Shown: positions 7,897 through 16,519 of the stretch, piece by piece
Numbering within the stretch: the stretch's first letter is position 1
How the letters are laid out: every line of letters begins with the position of its first letter
The notes under the pieces: generated by a model
Database searches by the model: none
What the model saw: only the letters and a program-made list of their open reading frames with translations
What the model was told of the DNA's origin: nothing
Program-made: the position numbers and the translations under genes
Source of the DNA: Oscillospiraceae bacterium
GTDB taxonomy: Bacteria; Bacillota; Clostridia; Oscillospirales; Ruminococcaceae
DNA: 55,104 nucleotides
Reading direction: 5' to 3'
NCBI GenBank assembly: GCA_028720105.1
Contig: JAQYLI010000003.1
Span: forward strand, 1-55,104

Positions 7897-9306
7897 TCAT
7901 CCCATACTTACATAGTTAAGCGGATCCACAGTCTCGCCGTTCACTCTGACCTCAAAGTGGCAATGATTGCCGTATGCATAGCCCGTACAGCCGATGTAGC
8001 CGATGGTCTGTCCTTGTGTTACCTCGTCGCCCACGCTGACGGTGCAGCTTGACATATGACCGTAAAGGGTGGATATCTTGTCACCGTGGTCTATAAGAAC
8101 GTGTATTCCGTAGCCGTTGCCTGTATTGGACGCTCTGATAACGGTTCCCGAAGCGGAGGCTACAATAGGCTCTCCTGCACAGCCGGGCTTATTGATATCT
8201 ATTCCCTTGTGGAAATCGCTGGCTCCGCCCTCCTCGGCAATGGTTCTGTAGCCGTATGTATCTGTCATATTGAGAACTGTGGGGCAGGGCCAGATAAAGC
8301 CCTGTGAAGCTCCCGTTACATACTGATATGTATCGTCGGAGTCGTCCTCAGGCTCAGGCTCGGGGGCAGGCTCAGGCACGTATTCCACGCCCTGCGCTTC
8401 GGCTTCAAGCCGCTTCTGCTCCTCCTCAAGCTGTCTCTGACGCTCCTCCTCTTCCTTACGCTTTCTTTCTTCCTCCTTGCGCTTTCTTTCCTCTTCTTCC
8501 CTGCGTTTGCGCTCTTCCTCACGCTTTCTTTCAAGCTCTTCCTGCTGCTTTCTGATATATTCCTGCAGCTCTTCCTCGGCGTCAGCTTCCTCACGCTTTA
8601 TTTCCTCGGTGCGGTTTCGGCTGTACTCCGCCTGAGCCTCGTACCACGCCTTTGTCTCCTCGTGGTCGGCATAGGTCTGCTGAAGATCGGCAAGGACCTG
8701 CTCCGCTTCTGCCTTTTTCTGCTCAGTCTCTTCCTTTGTCTGCTCAAGAGCGGCTTTATCGTTATTGAGAGCGGTTATTTTTTCATTAAGATCGTCTATC
8801 ATTTCCTTGTCGTGACGGGACATTCTCTCCATAAGCTCCGTTCTCGCAAGGATATCGTAGAAATCGGTAGAGCCTGCAAGCATAGAAGCAATGCTGTCGT
8901 TTCCGTTCATATACATTGCACGCAGACGTGCCTTGAACTCCTCAATGCCCTCGGCAACTTCCGCTTCCTTGCCCTTTATCTGTTCCTCAAGGTCGGCAAT
9001 GTCATCATTTAAGAGAGATATCTGCTCCTTGATATTGGCGATCTCCTGTTCCTGGACCTTCATTTTTTCATCGTATATCTCAAGATATTTTTCGTGCTCC
9101 TCGGCGTTTTGCTCATAATCGCCGAGAGACGCCTCAAGCTCCCTGCGCTCCTCGGCAAGAGCAGCCTGCTTGCGCTGAAGCTCGGCAATATCGTCCTCAT
9201 AATCGGCAGTGACAACCGAGCCTGTCATTACCGACAGAGCAATGGCACCTGCGGCACAAAGGGCGCTCACGCTCCGAAAAAGCTTTTTAACCGTATTCTT
9301 TTTCAT
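7897..9306 (-). CDS. Secreted coiled-coil M23 (LytM) peptidase, FtsEX partner
   Basis: Predicted peptidoglycan endopeptidase activated by FtsEX. I use the ATG at 9306 (469 aa), preceded by AAAGGG, because it gives a normal signal peptide (MKKNTVKKLF... to SVVTA); the open frame continues upstream to 9438 without a signal. Domains: long coiled coil (about 35-300) with a highly charged Glu/Arg/Lys repeat tract (about 240-310), a Pro-Glu linker (PEPAPEPEPEDD), and a C-terminal LytM domain with HKGID, YGHMS and NHCHFEV. The zinc ligands of active M23 enzymes are all present, unlike the inactive EnvC type. It lies 41 bp after ftsX. Confidence 0.9.
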   Translation of the reverse strand: MKKNTVKKLFRSVSALCAAGAIALSVMTGSVVTADYEDDIAELQRKQAALAEERRELEASLGDYEQNAEEHEKYLEIYDEKMKVQEQEIANIKEQISLLNDDIADLEEQIKGKEAEVAEGIEEFKARLRAMYMNGNDSIASMLAGSTDFYDILARTELMERMSRHDKEMIDDLNEKITALNNDKAALEQTKEETEQKKAEAEQVLADLQQTYADHEETKAWYEAQAEYSRNRTEEIKREEADAEEELQEYIRKQQEELERKREEERKRREEEERKRKEEERKRKEEEERQRQLEEEQKRLEAEAQGVEYVPEPAPEPEPEDDSDDTYQYVTGASQGFIWPCPTVLNMTDTYGYRTIAEEGGASDFHKGIDINKPGCAGEPIVASASGTVIRASNTGNGYGIHVLIDHGDKISTLYGHMSSCTVSVGDEVTQGQTIGYIGCTGYAYGNHCHFEVRVNGETVDPLNYVSMG

Positions 9307-9347
9307 TTTATTTTCCCTTTCGTTTCCTGCGTTTTGTTCTATCTTTT

Positions 9348-10250
9348 TTACACCTTTACGTGTTTCTTTACGCTTCCTACAGTACCGAGAGAAGCAAGGA
9401 ATGCCCCTGATGCAATGTAAATAACAGCAAGTTTCCACATAAAGCTTTCAAGGGGAATAAATCCCGAGCTTCCCATTACGGAGAAGAGCGTTGTTTCCGT
9501 TGAAAGAAGGGCAATAAGCCTGTCATATCCCACAAATGTAAGGATCGAAGCAACTATACCTGCCAGAATACCAAGCGTCAATCCCTCAATAAAGAAAGGC
9601 ACCTTGATAAATCCGTCGGTCGCCCCAACATATTTCATAATGGTTATCTCTCTGTGACGCATCTCAACGCTTGCACGTGTTATGTTAGATATCATAACAA
9701 AGCATACCAGCATCAGTGAAATGAAAATAATGCCACAGATAACCATTATTGCGCTTTTAAGCCCTGTAAGGATATTTACGAAATCATAGGGAGCCTTTAC
9801 CTTTTCGATATGGCTGTAGGAATTGATGGCGTAAAGGGTGGAGCTCATTCGGGTAATATCCTTTATCTTGATACGGTATGCGTCGGGGAGAGGATTTTCA
9901 TCTATGTATCCGAAAATATCCTCGGCGTCGTTCATATCCGCCTTAATGCCCTCGAGAGCCTCCTCCTTTGACCAGAAAATGACATCGGAAATGTTCTCGT
10001 CGGCTTTGAGCTTGTTTCCAAGCTCCTCGATATATTCGTCGTCGGCGTCGTCGGTAAGGAAGATAACTACCTCGTTTTTATCCTCCACGCCGCTGATAAA
10101 CGTATTTATATTAAGCGAAAAAAGTCCTGTGAAGCCAACAATAAGCAGGGACACCGTCAGAACGCAGAAGGTCGCAACGGAGGCGATATTGTTGTTCAGG
10201 ATATTTCTCACGCCTTGCTTGATAAGATAGCCTGCACCGCTGAGTCTCAT
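9348..10250 (-). CDS. ftsX: Cell division ABC transporter permease FtsX
   Basis: 300 aa. Typical FtsX layout: a cytoplasmic N-tail (YLIKQGVRNILNNN), a first membrane helix (about 22-44), an extracellular domain (about 45-165, with LTDDADDEYIEELGNKLK), then three C-terminal helices. FtsX passes the ATPase signal of FtsE to an extracellular murein hydrolase, here most likely the coiled-coil M23 peptidase encoded next. The gene starts 22 bp after ftsE. Confidence is high from order and topology. Confidence 0.93.
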   Translation of the reverse strand: MRLSGAGYLIKQGVRNILNNNIASVATFCVLTVSLLIVGFTGLFSLNINTFISGVEDKNEVVIFLTDDADDEYIEELGNKLKADENISDVIFWSKEEALEGIKADMNDAEDIFGYIDENPLPDAYRIKIKDITRMSSTLYAINSYSHIEKVKAPYDFVNILTGLKSAIMVICGIIFISLMLVCFVMISNITRASVEMRHREITIMKYVGATDGFIKVPFFIEGLTLGILAGIVASILTFVGYDRLIALLSTETTLFSVMGSSGFIPLESFMWKLAVIYIASGAFLASLGTVGSVKKHVKV

Positions 10251-10272
10251 TGATTTTTTGCTTTCCTTTCCC

Positions 10273-10962
10273 TTAAATTCGGTCGTCGAAGGAGATCTCG
10301 CCCTTTCGGATATTTATGAGTCTGCCGCCCATACGCTTTACAAGCTCGTGCTCGTGAGTTACCATAAGCACGGTGGTGCCGCGGTCGTTTATCTCCTTAA
10401 GAAGCTTTACTATCTCCACAGATGTGCGGGGGTCAAGATTTCCCGTTGGCTCGTCGGCAATGATAAGCTGGGGGTTATTGACAAGCGCCCTTGCAAGGGC
10501 AACACGCTGTTGCTCGCCGCCCGAAAGCTCGCCGGGATAGCGGTTTATCTTTTCCTGAAGCCCTAAAAGTCCTATTACCTGGGGCACTCTTTTTCTTATG
10601 TATTTGGTGGGCGCGTCGATACATCTGAGGACGAACGCCACATTGTCATAGACTGTCATTGAGTCTATGAGCATAAAGTTCTGGAACACAAAGCCGATGG
10701 TACGTCGCAGCTTGTGAACGTCCCGCTGCTTCATTTTAATAAGGTCGAAGCCGTTTACCTTGATAACGCTTTTCACATCGGCTCTTTCGTCCGCCCTTAC
10801 TTCTCGGGTAAGGAGCCTTATGAGGGTACTTTTTCCTGCACCCGACTCGCCCACCACAAAGGCAAACTCGCCGTCATTTATTTTAAGGGACACATCGTTC
10901 AGAGCGTCAACTCCGTTTTTATATGTCACCGATACATTCCTGAGTTCTATCAAAAAATTCAC
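10273..10962 (-). CDS. ftsE: Cell division ATP-binding protein FtsE
   Basis: 229-aa ABC ATPase with Walker A (GESGAGKST, about 38-46), Q-loop (FVFQNFML), signature (LSGGEQQR), Walker B with catalytic glutamate ([12 protein letters not shown]) and switch histidine (MVTHEHEL). Length and sequence fit FtsE, and the paired ftsX follows directly. The protein works at the inner membrane in the FtsEX complex, controlling wall hydrolysis during growth or division. It is the first gene of the envelope run; the preceding regulator gene ends in a terminator (10985-11016), so a promoter must lie in the short stretch just upstream, but I could not identify it clearly. Confidence 0.95.
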   Translation of the reverse strand: MNFLIELRNVSVTYKNGVDALNDVSLKINDGEFAFVVGESGAGKSTLIRLLTREVRADERADVKSVIKVNGFDLIKMKQRDVHKLRRTIGFVFQNFMLIDSMTVYDNVAFVLRCIDAPTKYIRKRVPQVIGLLGLQEKINRYPGELSGGEQQRVALARALVNNPQLIIADEPTGNLDPRTSVEIVKLLKEINDRGTTVLMVTHEHELVKRMGGRLINIRKGEISFDDRI

Positions 10963-10984
10963 CGCCTGAGTATATATAAAAGCA

Positions 10985-11016
10985 GATAAAAGGGCAGTAG
11001 AGATCCCCGACTGCCC
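10985..11016 (-). terminator. Terminator of the CdaR-type regulator gene
   Basis: GGGCAGT (10992-10998) and ACTGCCC (11010-11016) form a 7-bp stem, followed on the minus strand by TTTTATCTGCTTTT. It separates the regulator gene from ftsE. Confidence 0.75.
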
Positions 11017-11064
11017 CCTGAAAATCTATTTGGTTTTCTTTATCTCCGCCGCAGCTTTGCCGCA

Positions 11065-12150
11065 TCAGAACTTTGTGGGATTTGCGGAGAGGTATTTCTT
11101 GACCATAAGCGCGATCTTAAAGATGATAGCGTGGTCAAATTCTCTGAGGTCAAGACCTGTGAGCTTCTTTATCTTTTCAAGTCTGTAAACCAGAGTATTT
11201 CTGTGTACGAAGAGCTTTCTTGAGGTCTCGGACACGTTAAGGTTATTCTCGAAGAATTTCTGAATGGTGAAAAGGGTCTCATGGTCGAGGGACTCGATGG
11301 AGCCCTTCTTGAACACTTCCTGGAGGAAGGTCTCGCAGAGGGTGGTGGGAAGGTGGTAGATAAGTCTTGCGATACCCAGATTATCGTAGGAAACGATGAC
11401 CTTGTCGGTATCGAACACCTTGCCGACCTCGAGAGCGATCTGAGCTTCCTTGAAGGAGCGGGCAAGATCCTTTACGCCCACAACGGCGGTGCCTATGCCC
11501 ACGTTGACACGGGTATAGAACTCGCCCGAGAGGGTGTCGGAGATGGAGCGGGCAAGCTTTTCAAGGTCCTTGGACTCCACGTTGCTCTTTATTTCCTTAA
11601 CAAGGACGATATCGCTTTCGGTGATGTTGAAAACGAAATCCTTGGTCTTATCAGGGAAGAGGTTCTGGATAACGTCGTATGCGGACACGTCGTTTGAGGA
11701 GATTATCCTGATAAGGAAAACCACTCTGCTCACATCTGCATTGAAGTGAAGCTCTCTTGCCTTTACGACGATATCGCCGGGGAGGACGTTATCGAGGACA
11801 ACGTTCTTGATGAAGTTGTTGCGGTCGTACTTCTCGTCATAATACTGCTTGATGCTCGAGAGTGTGATCGCCATAATATTTGCATACTTTGCCGCATTTT
11901 CATCGGTACCCTCCACAAAGACCGCATAGTCGGGCTTTATGTGAGAGCCGAAAGGCTTATAAGTATATCCGTCTCTTACGAAAATATCGTGGGAATCGCT
12001 GAGGTCAAGGGAAACAAATTCGTTGGTAGTGCCTATCTTTGTAAGCTCGCTGCAGGCAATAATAGTAGCGGTGGAGTCCACTACTCCTATAACGCAGTCC
12101 ATTGTATCTCTCATCTGATGAATGAGGCCTTGAAACAGTCTGTTTGACAT
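11065..12150 (-). CDS. CdaR/PucR-type transcriptional regulator
   Basis: 361 aa. The C-terminal 60 residues form the PucR/CdaR helix-turn-helix (NNLNVSETSRKLFVHRNTLV, then YRLEKIKKLTGLDLREFDHA), preceded by a GGDEF-like degenerate middle domain (about 140-260) and an N-terminal sensory region (about 1-110). Such regulators often control sugar-acid, purine or amino-acid use; the target here is unknown. The gene has a long, possibly structured 5' leader and ends at its own terminator. It lies next to ptsH, with a terminator between them, so the two are separate transcripts. A link to carbon control is only suggested by position. Confidence 0.82.
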   Translation of the reverse strand: MSNRLFQGLIHQMRDTMDCVIGVVDSTATIIACSELTKIGTTNEFVSLDLSDSHDIFVRDGYTYKPFGSHIKPDYAVFVEGTDENAAKYANIMAITLSSIKQYYDEKYDRNNFIKNVVLDNVLPGDIVVKARELHFNADVSRVVFLIRIISSNDVSAYDVIQNLFPDKTKDFVFNITESDIVLVKEIKSNVESKDLEKLARSISDTLSGEFYTRVNVGIGTAVVGVKDLARSFKEAQIALEVGKVFDTDKVIVSYDNLGIARLIYHLPTTLCETFLQEVFKKGSIESLDHETLFTIQKFFENNLNVSETSRKLFVHRNTLVYRLEKIKKLTGLDLREFDHAIIFKIALMVKKYLSANPTKF

Positions 12151-12164
12151 TTACAGTCTTCCTT

Positions 12165-12325
12165 TCATTTTCTCCGCCGAAGCTGCGGGGGTCGGGTGTT
12201 GCCGATCATAGCTGCACTGCGGTCCTTTCAAGCGGCAGAGTCGCTCACTCAGATGACCTGTCACGGGAACAAACCGTTTTTTCGATGGGACAGATCACCC
12301 TTGACCGCTTCCTATATAGTTTAAG
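12165..12325 (-). other. Structured 5' leader of the CdaR-type regulator gene
   Basis: About 150 nt upstream of the regulator start are GC-richer than the AT-rich region beyond 12320. On the minus strand TGATCTGTC pairs with GACAGGTCA (9 bp with one G-U), followed by GAGTGAGCGACTC and an interrupted CTGC...GCAG stem. A promoter-like AT-rich stretch with TATGAT and TATATAG lies at about 12310-12345. I do not recognise a known riboswitch; this may be a regulatory leader or chance folding. Confidence 0.35.
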
Positions 12326-12401
12326 TTTATCATATTATTCGTTTATTTGTGTTAAGTTTTTATGAACATTAGTCAAATATCACAATTTTTTTATCTTATG
12401 A

Positions 12402-12441
12402 ATAAAAAGCAAAAGGAGTACGTTCCCTGAGAACATACTCC
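12402..12441 (-). terminator. Terminator of ptsH
   Basis: Minus-strand stem GGAGTATGTTC / GAACGTACTCC (12415-12425 with 12431-12441, one G-U pair) followed by TTTTGCTTTTTATT. It ends the monocistronic HPr transcript. Confidence 0.88.
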
Positions 12442-12466
12442 CTGAAATTCAAAATACGGGGCAGAA

Positions 12467-12739
12467 TTATCTGGATTCCTCTGCAAATCCGCTGTCTACA
12501 AGCTCGATAAGGGCTGTTACAGCTTCCTGCTCGTCAGCTCCGTCAGCGATAATTCTGATCTGTGTGCCGCCAACAATACCAAGTGAGAGAATACCGAGAA
12601 GGCTCTTTGCGTTTACTCTTCTCTCTTCCTTTTCGATCCAGATTGAGGACTTGAACTCATTTGCCTTCTGAATGAAAAATGTTGCGGGACGTGCGTGTAA
12701 GCCAACCTGATTCTGAACCATTACATCTTTAACAAACAT
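12467..12739 (-). CDS. ptsH: Phosphocarrier protein HPr
   Basis: 90 aa, the usual HPr length. It carries the phosphoryl group from EI to sugar-specific EIIA proteins of the PTS. The active-site histidine is in GLHARPA (His15), and the regulatory serine of Firmicutes is in NAKSLLGILSLG (Ser46), so the protein can take part both in transport and in HPr kinase/CcpA carbon control. Ribosome-binding site AGGAGAG lies 4-5 nt before the ATG. The gene has its own consensus promoter and terminator and is not next to ptsI. Crh is an unlikely alternative because His15 is kept. Confidence 0.95.
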   Translation of the reverse strand: MFVKDVMVQNQVGLHARPATFFIQKANEFKSSIWIEKEERRVNAKSLLGILSLGIVGGTQIRIIADGADEQEAVTALIELVDSGFAEESR

Positions 12740-12817
12740 AACACTCTCTCCTATCCGTTAAGTAGCTATTTCTAAATTCAAGAGAATAACTATAACTTGC
12801 TTTAAGCTATAATTAAA

Positions 12818-12846
12818 TTATACATTGCAAATTAACCTTAGTCAAC
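12818..12846 (-). promoter_or_regulatory. Promoter of ptsH
   Basis: Minus strand TTGACT (12841-12846), 17-bp spacer, TATAAT (12818-12823), giving a leader of about 70 nt. The remainder of the 339-bp gap (12847-13078) is AT-rich with short T-runs; I see no gene, and no clear terminator for trmD, in it. Confidence 0.85.
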
Positions 12847-13078
12847 AGAAAAATATGATAATTTTCCGTTTTTGAGGAATTTTCTGCCTTTTGAATTACT
12901 GAGCTGATTTTTTGGCTTTTTGATTTGTGGATTTTCACTAATTTTATGCCACCTGTACAATTTTCAACAGAGTTTTATATGCAAATCCACAGGAATTTGT
13001 TCATCAAACATCTTATGATTTTAAACCATTTGTAAATATATGAACGTTTCAAAGACAAGTGACCCTATTTTTTGAAGC

Positions 13079-13768
13079 TCACCGGTCCTCTTCCGACAGC
13101 ATATCGGGACGTCTTTCGGCAGTTATCTTCACCGCCTGTTCGTGTCTCCAGGCTGCGATATTTTTGTGGTGTCCCGTAAGAAGTACGGGGGGCACCTCCA
13201 TACCCTCCCAGACCTCGGGACGGGTGTAATGGGGGTACTCGAGAAGCCCCGAAAAATGGCTCTCCTCGGTAAAACATTCCTCCGCCGCAAGCACTCCGGG
13301 CACCATTCTCGCCGCCGCGTCGCAAATGACCATTGCAGGAAGCTCTCCGCCTGTGAGAACATAGTCCCCAATTGATATCTCCTCGTCCACGATCTTGTCG
13401 ATAACGCGCTGGTCTACACCTTCATAATGCCCGCAAATCACGAAAATATTCTTCATCTTTGAAAGCTCAGCCGCTTTTTTCTGTGTAAAAACGCTGCCTT
13501 TCGGGGACATATATATGACATAGGGCTTTTCGTCAAGTCCCTCGCACACCGCCTGCCAGCAGCGGTATATAGGCTCCGCCTGCATTACCATACCCTTGCC
13601 GCCGCCGTAGGGGGAATCGTCCACTCTGTTGTGCTTGTCAAGGGTATAATCCCTTATCTGATGGCAGTAAAGCTGGATAAGTCCCGCTTTTCTGGCTCTG
13701 CCGATTATGCTTTCGCCCAGCACGGCTTCGCACATATCGGGAAAAAGAGTTGCTATATCGAAACGCAA
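13079..13768 (-). CDS. trmD: tRNA (guanine-N1)-methyltransferase TrmD
   Basis: 229 aa. Methylates G37 of tRNAs using S-adenosylmethionine, preventing frameshifts. Trefoil-knot SPOUT motifs are visible: ICGHYEGVDQRVIDK and SIGDYVLTGGELPAM, plus the N-terminal MRFDIATLFPDMCEAV and the GGGKGMVMQAEP segment. It is the last gene of the ylxM-ffh-rpsP-khpA-rimM-trmD run, but here an aldo/keto reductase gene separates it from rimM by 13 bp plus that gene. rplS, often next, does not follow. Confidence 0.96.
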   Translation of the reverse strand: MRFDIATLFPDMCEAVLGESIIGRARKAGLIQLYCHQIRDYTLDKHNRVDDSPYGGGKGMVMQAEPIYRCWQAVCEGLDEKPYVIYMSPKGSVFTQKKAAELSKMKNIFVICGHYEGVDQRVIDKIVDEEISIGDYVLTGGELPAMVICDAAARMVPGVLAAEECFTEESHFSGLLEYPHYTRPEVWEGMEVPPVLLTGHHKNIAAWRHEQAVKITAERRPDMLSEEDR

Positions 13769-13781
13769 AATATCCTTCCTT

Positions 13782-14744
13782 TCACATCGGCAGCTTAGGT
13801 TCCCATATACCCTTGCTCACCACTCCCGAAGCGTCTGCAAGAGCCTCCAAACGGCTTATTTCCGAAGTATCAAGGGAAATTTCCTTTACCCTCGAAAGAT
13901 CCTCCGCCTGACGGGGCTTTGTAATGCCCACGATAGGCACAGTTCCCTTGGAAATCGCCCAGGAAACGGCTATCTGTGCAGGCTCCGCATTATATTTTAT
14001 GCCAAGCTCACGCAGGCAGTCAATAAGGGGGCGAAGCTTTTTAAGCACAAGCTTATTGTATTGCAGGCTGCGCATTGATATCCCCCTAAAAGGGTGTTCA
14101 TCATCATATTTTCCGCTGAGAGCGCCCTGTTCCAGCACCATATAGGAAAAATACGGAACTTTATTATTATGGCACCAGTCAAGTATACGAAGCTGCTCTG
14201 GGTCACGTCTAATAAGGCTGAAATGGTTCTGAACGGCTCCCACCCTCAGTCCCTTTTCAGACAGCTGTTCATCTGCGGCGATTATCTGCTCAAGGTTAAA
14301 GTTTGACAGTCCGATAATGCCGATTCTGCCCTCGTTTACAAGCTCGGCACACTCGTTCAAATTCTGCCTTGCATTGGTGGGAAGATGGAGCCAGTAAATG
14401 TCAGCGCGATTTACGCCGATACGCCCGAGACTGCCCAGAAGCGCCGAACGCACCTCTCCCGGAGAATACTTTTTAAACGGCATATGCTTTGTGGAAATAA
14501 GCACATTTTTGCCAAGTTCTCCAGCTTCACGGATACATTCCCCGATAAGCCGCTCGGAAGAACCCATACCGTATACCTCGGCGGTGTCCCAGAGGGTAAA
14601 GCCCTTTTCCAGAGCGATATTAAATGAATTTTTTAAAGCCCCTGTGTCACGCTTTCCGCCGAATATCATCTTCGAGCCGTTGGCGCCCTCGCCCCACGCC
14701 CAGCTGCCGATGGCGCAGGAGGGTATTTCCATATCGTTGATCAA
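13782..14744 (-). CDS. Aldo/keto reductase
   Basis: 320 aa, NADPH-type oxidoreductase of the aldo/keto reductase superfamily. The catalytic tetrad is visible: Asp and Tyr in LWDTAEVYGMG, Lys in ISTKHMPF, His in IYWLHLP. The C-terminal cofactor region includes TVPIVGITKPRQAEDL. The ATG overlaps the rimM stop by 4 bp (ATGA), so it is translationally coupled inside the rimM-trmD interval, where an AKR is not usual. Physiological substrate is unknown. Confidence 0.9.
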   Translation of the reverse strand: MINDMEIPSCAIGSWAWGEGANGSKMIFGGKRDTGALKNSFNIALEKGFTLWDTAEVYGMGSSERLIGECIREAGELGKNVLISTKHMPFKKYSPGEVRSALLGSLGRIGVNRADIYWLHLPTNARQNLNECAELVNEGRIGIIGLSNFNLEQIIAADEQLSEKGLRVGAVQNHFSLIRRDPEQLRILDWCHNNKVPYFSYMVLEQGALSGKYDDEHPFRGISMRSLQYNKLVLKKLRPLIDCLRELGIKYNAEPAQIAVSWAISKGTVPIVGITKPRQAEDLSRVKEISLDTSEISRLEALADASGVVSKGIWEPKLPM

Positions 14745-15244
14745 AGGTCAAACAGTCCTTCCATTTTTCTGATAAGAAGCTGTCCGTTTTCGATATCGGT
14801 CTTTACTATAACGTCGGGAATGGCAGGGATAAGGTACTCGTTTTCACCGTTTTTGATGTGATAAACGTCGTTTGCACCTGTGGCTGTCACCTGGGAAAGT
14901 TTGCCGTAAACGGTGCCGTCATCGGCGTCAATGACCTCAAGACCCATAAGGTCCTGCACGAAATAGCAGCCCTCCTCAAGTTCCACATCTTCCCTGTCCA
15001 TATAAAGTATCTTTCCCCGAAGCTTCTGAGCCTCCTCGGGAGTGTCCACGCCCTCTATCTTCATAAGAACGATATTCTTGTGGGGACGGGCGCGTACAAC
15101 GGTCACGGGAGTTTCTCCCTTGTTAAAATAAAGCTGCTCAAACTCGCAGAGAAAATCGGGGCTGTCGCACCAGGGCTCCACCCTTATTTCTCCTTTAAGT
15201 CCCTGAACGGCGACTATTTTTCCAATTTCAAGAAATCTTTTCAT
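14741..15244 (-). CDS. rimM: 16S rRNA processing protein RimM
   Basis: 167 aa from the ATG at 15244 (AAAGG 10 nt upstream); a GTG two codons earlier is less well placed. RimM binds S19 and helps mature the 30S 3' domain. Features: the N-terminal barrel (FLEIGKIVAVQGLKGEIRVE) and a C-terminal PRC-barrel (DLMGLEVIDADDGTVYGKLS, NGENEYLIPAIPDVI). The start lies within the end of the ankyrin-repeat gene (17-bp overlap). Position between khpA and trmD is the standard one apart from the two inserted genes. Confidence 0.94.
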   Translation of the reverse strand: MKRFLEIGKIVAVQGLKGEIRVEPWCDSPDFLCEFEQLYFNKGETPVTVVRARPHKNIVLMKIEGVDTPEEAQKLRGKILYMDREDVELEEGCYFVQDLMGLEVIDADDGTVYGKLSQVTATGANDVYHIKNGENEYLIPAIPDVIVKTDIENGQLLIRKMEGLFDL

Positions 15245-16043
15245 CTGCACTCAACCTTTCATTTTCCGCCGTCATTTTTTCCTTGAGCCAATCCATATAC
15301 GGCTCATAGAGGATATCCTTTATTCTTTGGAAACGGGCTTCCTCCTCCTCGGTGATGTCCTCGTCCTCCTTATGGAAGTCGTAATAATAACGGTAGGGAA
15401 GCATTACCTTTCCGTTCATCACAGCCTTGGAGGCAGGATCCGCTCCTGCATTTACAAGCAGCTCCACAATATCGGCAGAGTATTCTTTATCGCTTGCTGC
15501 AGCAAAATGGAGCGCAGGGATAAAGTTTTCTGTGTCAAAATCGGGAACAGCGCCGTATGTGAGCAGAAGCTCAATCATTTCAAGAGAATGATTTTCCGCA
15601 GCTGCGCCCAGAATAGTCTTATGCGCCCCCGCAGGAGAATTGGGGTCGGCTCCGTTTTCCAGAAAAAGCCTTACTGTCTGAACATCGTCAAGCTCCGCAG
15701 AACGAGCAATAGCCGTCTTTCCGTAGCGGTTTTCGCCGCAGGGGTCTGCGCCCTCCTCAATAAACTCCTTTGCGGCGGAATAATTTTTATTCTCCGCAGC
15801 AAGGAAAAGCCTGTCATTTTCGGAAAAATCCCTGAGGTCGTAACGGATATCCGCATAAATGTACACCGCCATAGGCAGGCACATCAGAATTCCAAGAAGT
15901 ACAGAGACATTCCGAAGCTTACGCAGTCCGTCTCCTTTAGTTTTGCTCATTTTATAAAAAAATATCGGCAGGGCTGTAACAGCAATGCCGATAGCGAACA
16001 ATATCCGAACTGCAGTCACGTGCGAAAGAAGAGTAAGAATCAT
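15228..16043 (-). CDS. Membrane-anchored ankyrin-repeat protein
   Basis: 271 aa from the ATG at 16043; a GTG three codons upstream is possible. Two N-terminal membrane helices (about 8-30 and 44-66) are followed by four or five ankyrin repeats (for example VQTVRLFLENGADPNSPAGA, EMIELLLTYGA, DIVELLVNAGADP) and an acidic C-terminus. Ankyrin repeats bind proteins; the partner is unknown. Lying inside the khpA-rimM interval and overlapping rimM, it is an unusual passenger in a ribosome-biogenesis operon. Confidence 0.82.
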   Translation of the reverse strand: MILTLLSHVTAVRILFAIGIAVTALPIFFYKMSKTKGDGLRKLRNVSVLLGILMCLPMAVYIYADIRYDLRDFSENDRLFLAAENKNYSAAKEFIEEGADPCGENRYGKTAIARSAELDDVQTVRLFLENGADPNSPAGAHKTILGAAAENHSLEMIELLLTYGAVPDFDTENFIPALHFAAASDKEYSADIVELLVNAGADPASKAVMNGKVMLPYRYYYDFHKEDEDITEEEEARFQRIKDILYEPYMDWLKEKMTAENERLSADEKIS

Positions 16044-16128
16044 AAAATCCACCGTCTTTCCGCCTGCAGGACAATGCCCGCAGTCTGAAAATGCATTTTT
16101 CGTTTACATTAGATAATGAGAAATGAAA

Positions 16129-16362
16129 TCAGTCGATCTCGACCATAATTTTCTCGTTGATCCTGCCTGCGCCTGCACGCATAACAGTTCTTATCGCCTT
16201 GGCGATCCTGCCCTGCTTGCCGATAACTCTGCCCATATCGTCGGGTGCAACGTGGAGATGATATACCACAACGCCCTCTTCATTGGGCTCGTCACGGTCA
16301 ACGGTAACGGCATCCTTGTTCTCAACAAGTCCCGCTGCGATCGTAATAAGGAGCTTTTCCAT
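16129..16362 (-). CDS. khpA: KH-domain RNA-binding protein KhpA
   Basis: 77 aa, single KH domain with the GxxG loop in MGRVIGKQGRIAKAIRTVM. KhpA, with its partner KhpB/Jag, is an RNA-binding factor affecting division and growth in Gram-positive bacteria. Length and position directly after rpsP are standard. A hairpin-rich 157-bp spacer separates it from rpsP. Confidence 0.93.
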   Translation of the reverse strand: MEKLLITIAAGLVENKDAVTVDRDEPNEEGVVVYHLHVAPDDMGRVIGKQGRIAKAIRTVMRAGAGRINEKIMVEID

Positions 16363-16439
16363 AGACAGCCTGCCTTTCTGTATTTTTCACAATTTATAGC
16401 AACGCCCTGCAAAGCGCAGAGCTGATGAGTTTTCGTTTG

Positions 16440-16503
16440 ATCAGTATATTCGGACACCTCAAAGAAATGTCATATCTCGCCCGAGGTGTCGCGATTAACT
16501 GAT
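16440..16503 (-). other. Hairpin in the rpsP-khpA spacer
   Basis: GACACCTC (16453-16460) pairs with GAGGTGTC (16483-16490), and outer ATCAGT/ACTGAT repeats (16440-16445, 16498-16503) extend it. No T-tract follows, so this is more likely an mRNA-processing or stability element than a terminator. Confidence 0.45.
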
Positions 16504-16519
16504 ATATCCGTCAGACGGA

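Noticed and set aside
12165-12325. Known riboswitch (c-di-GMP, THF, guanidine, ZTP) in the CdaR leader
   Set aside because: None of the conserved core sequences I know for these classes is present.
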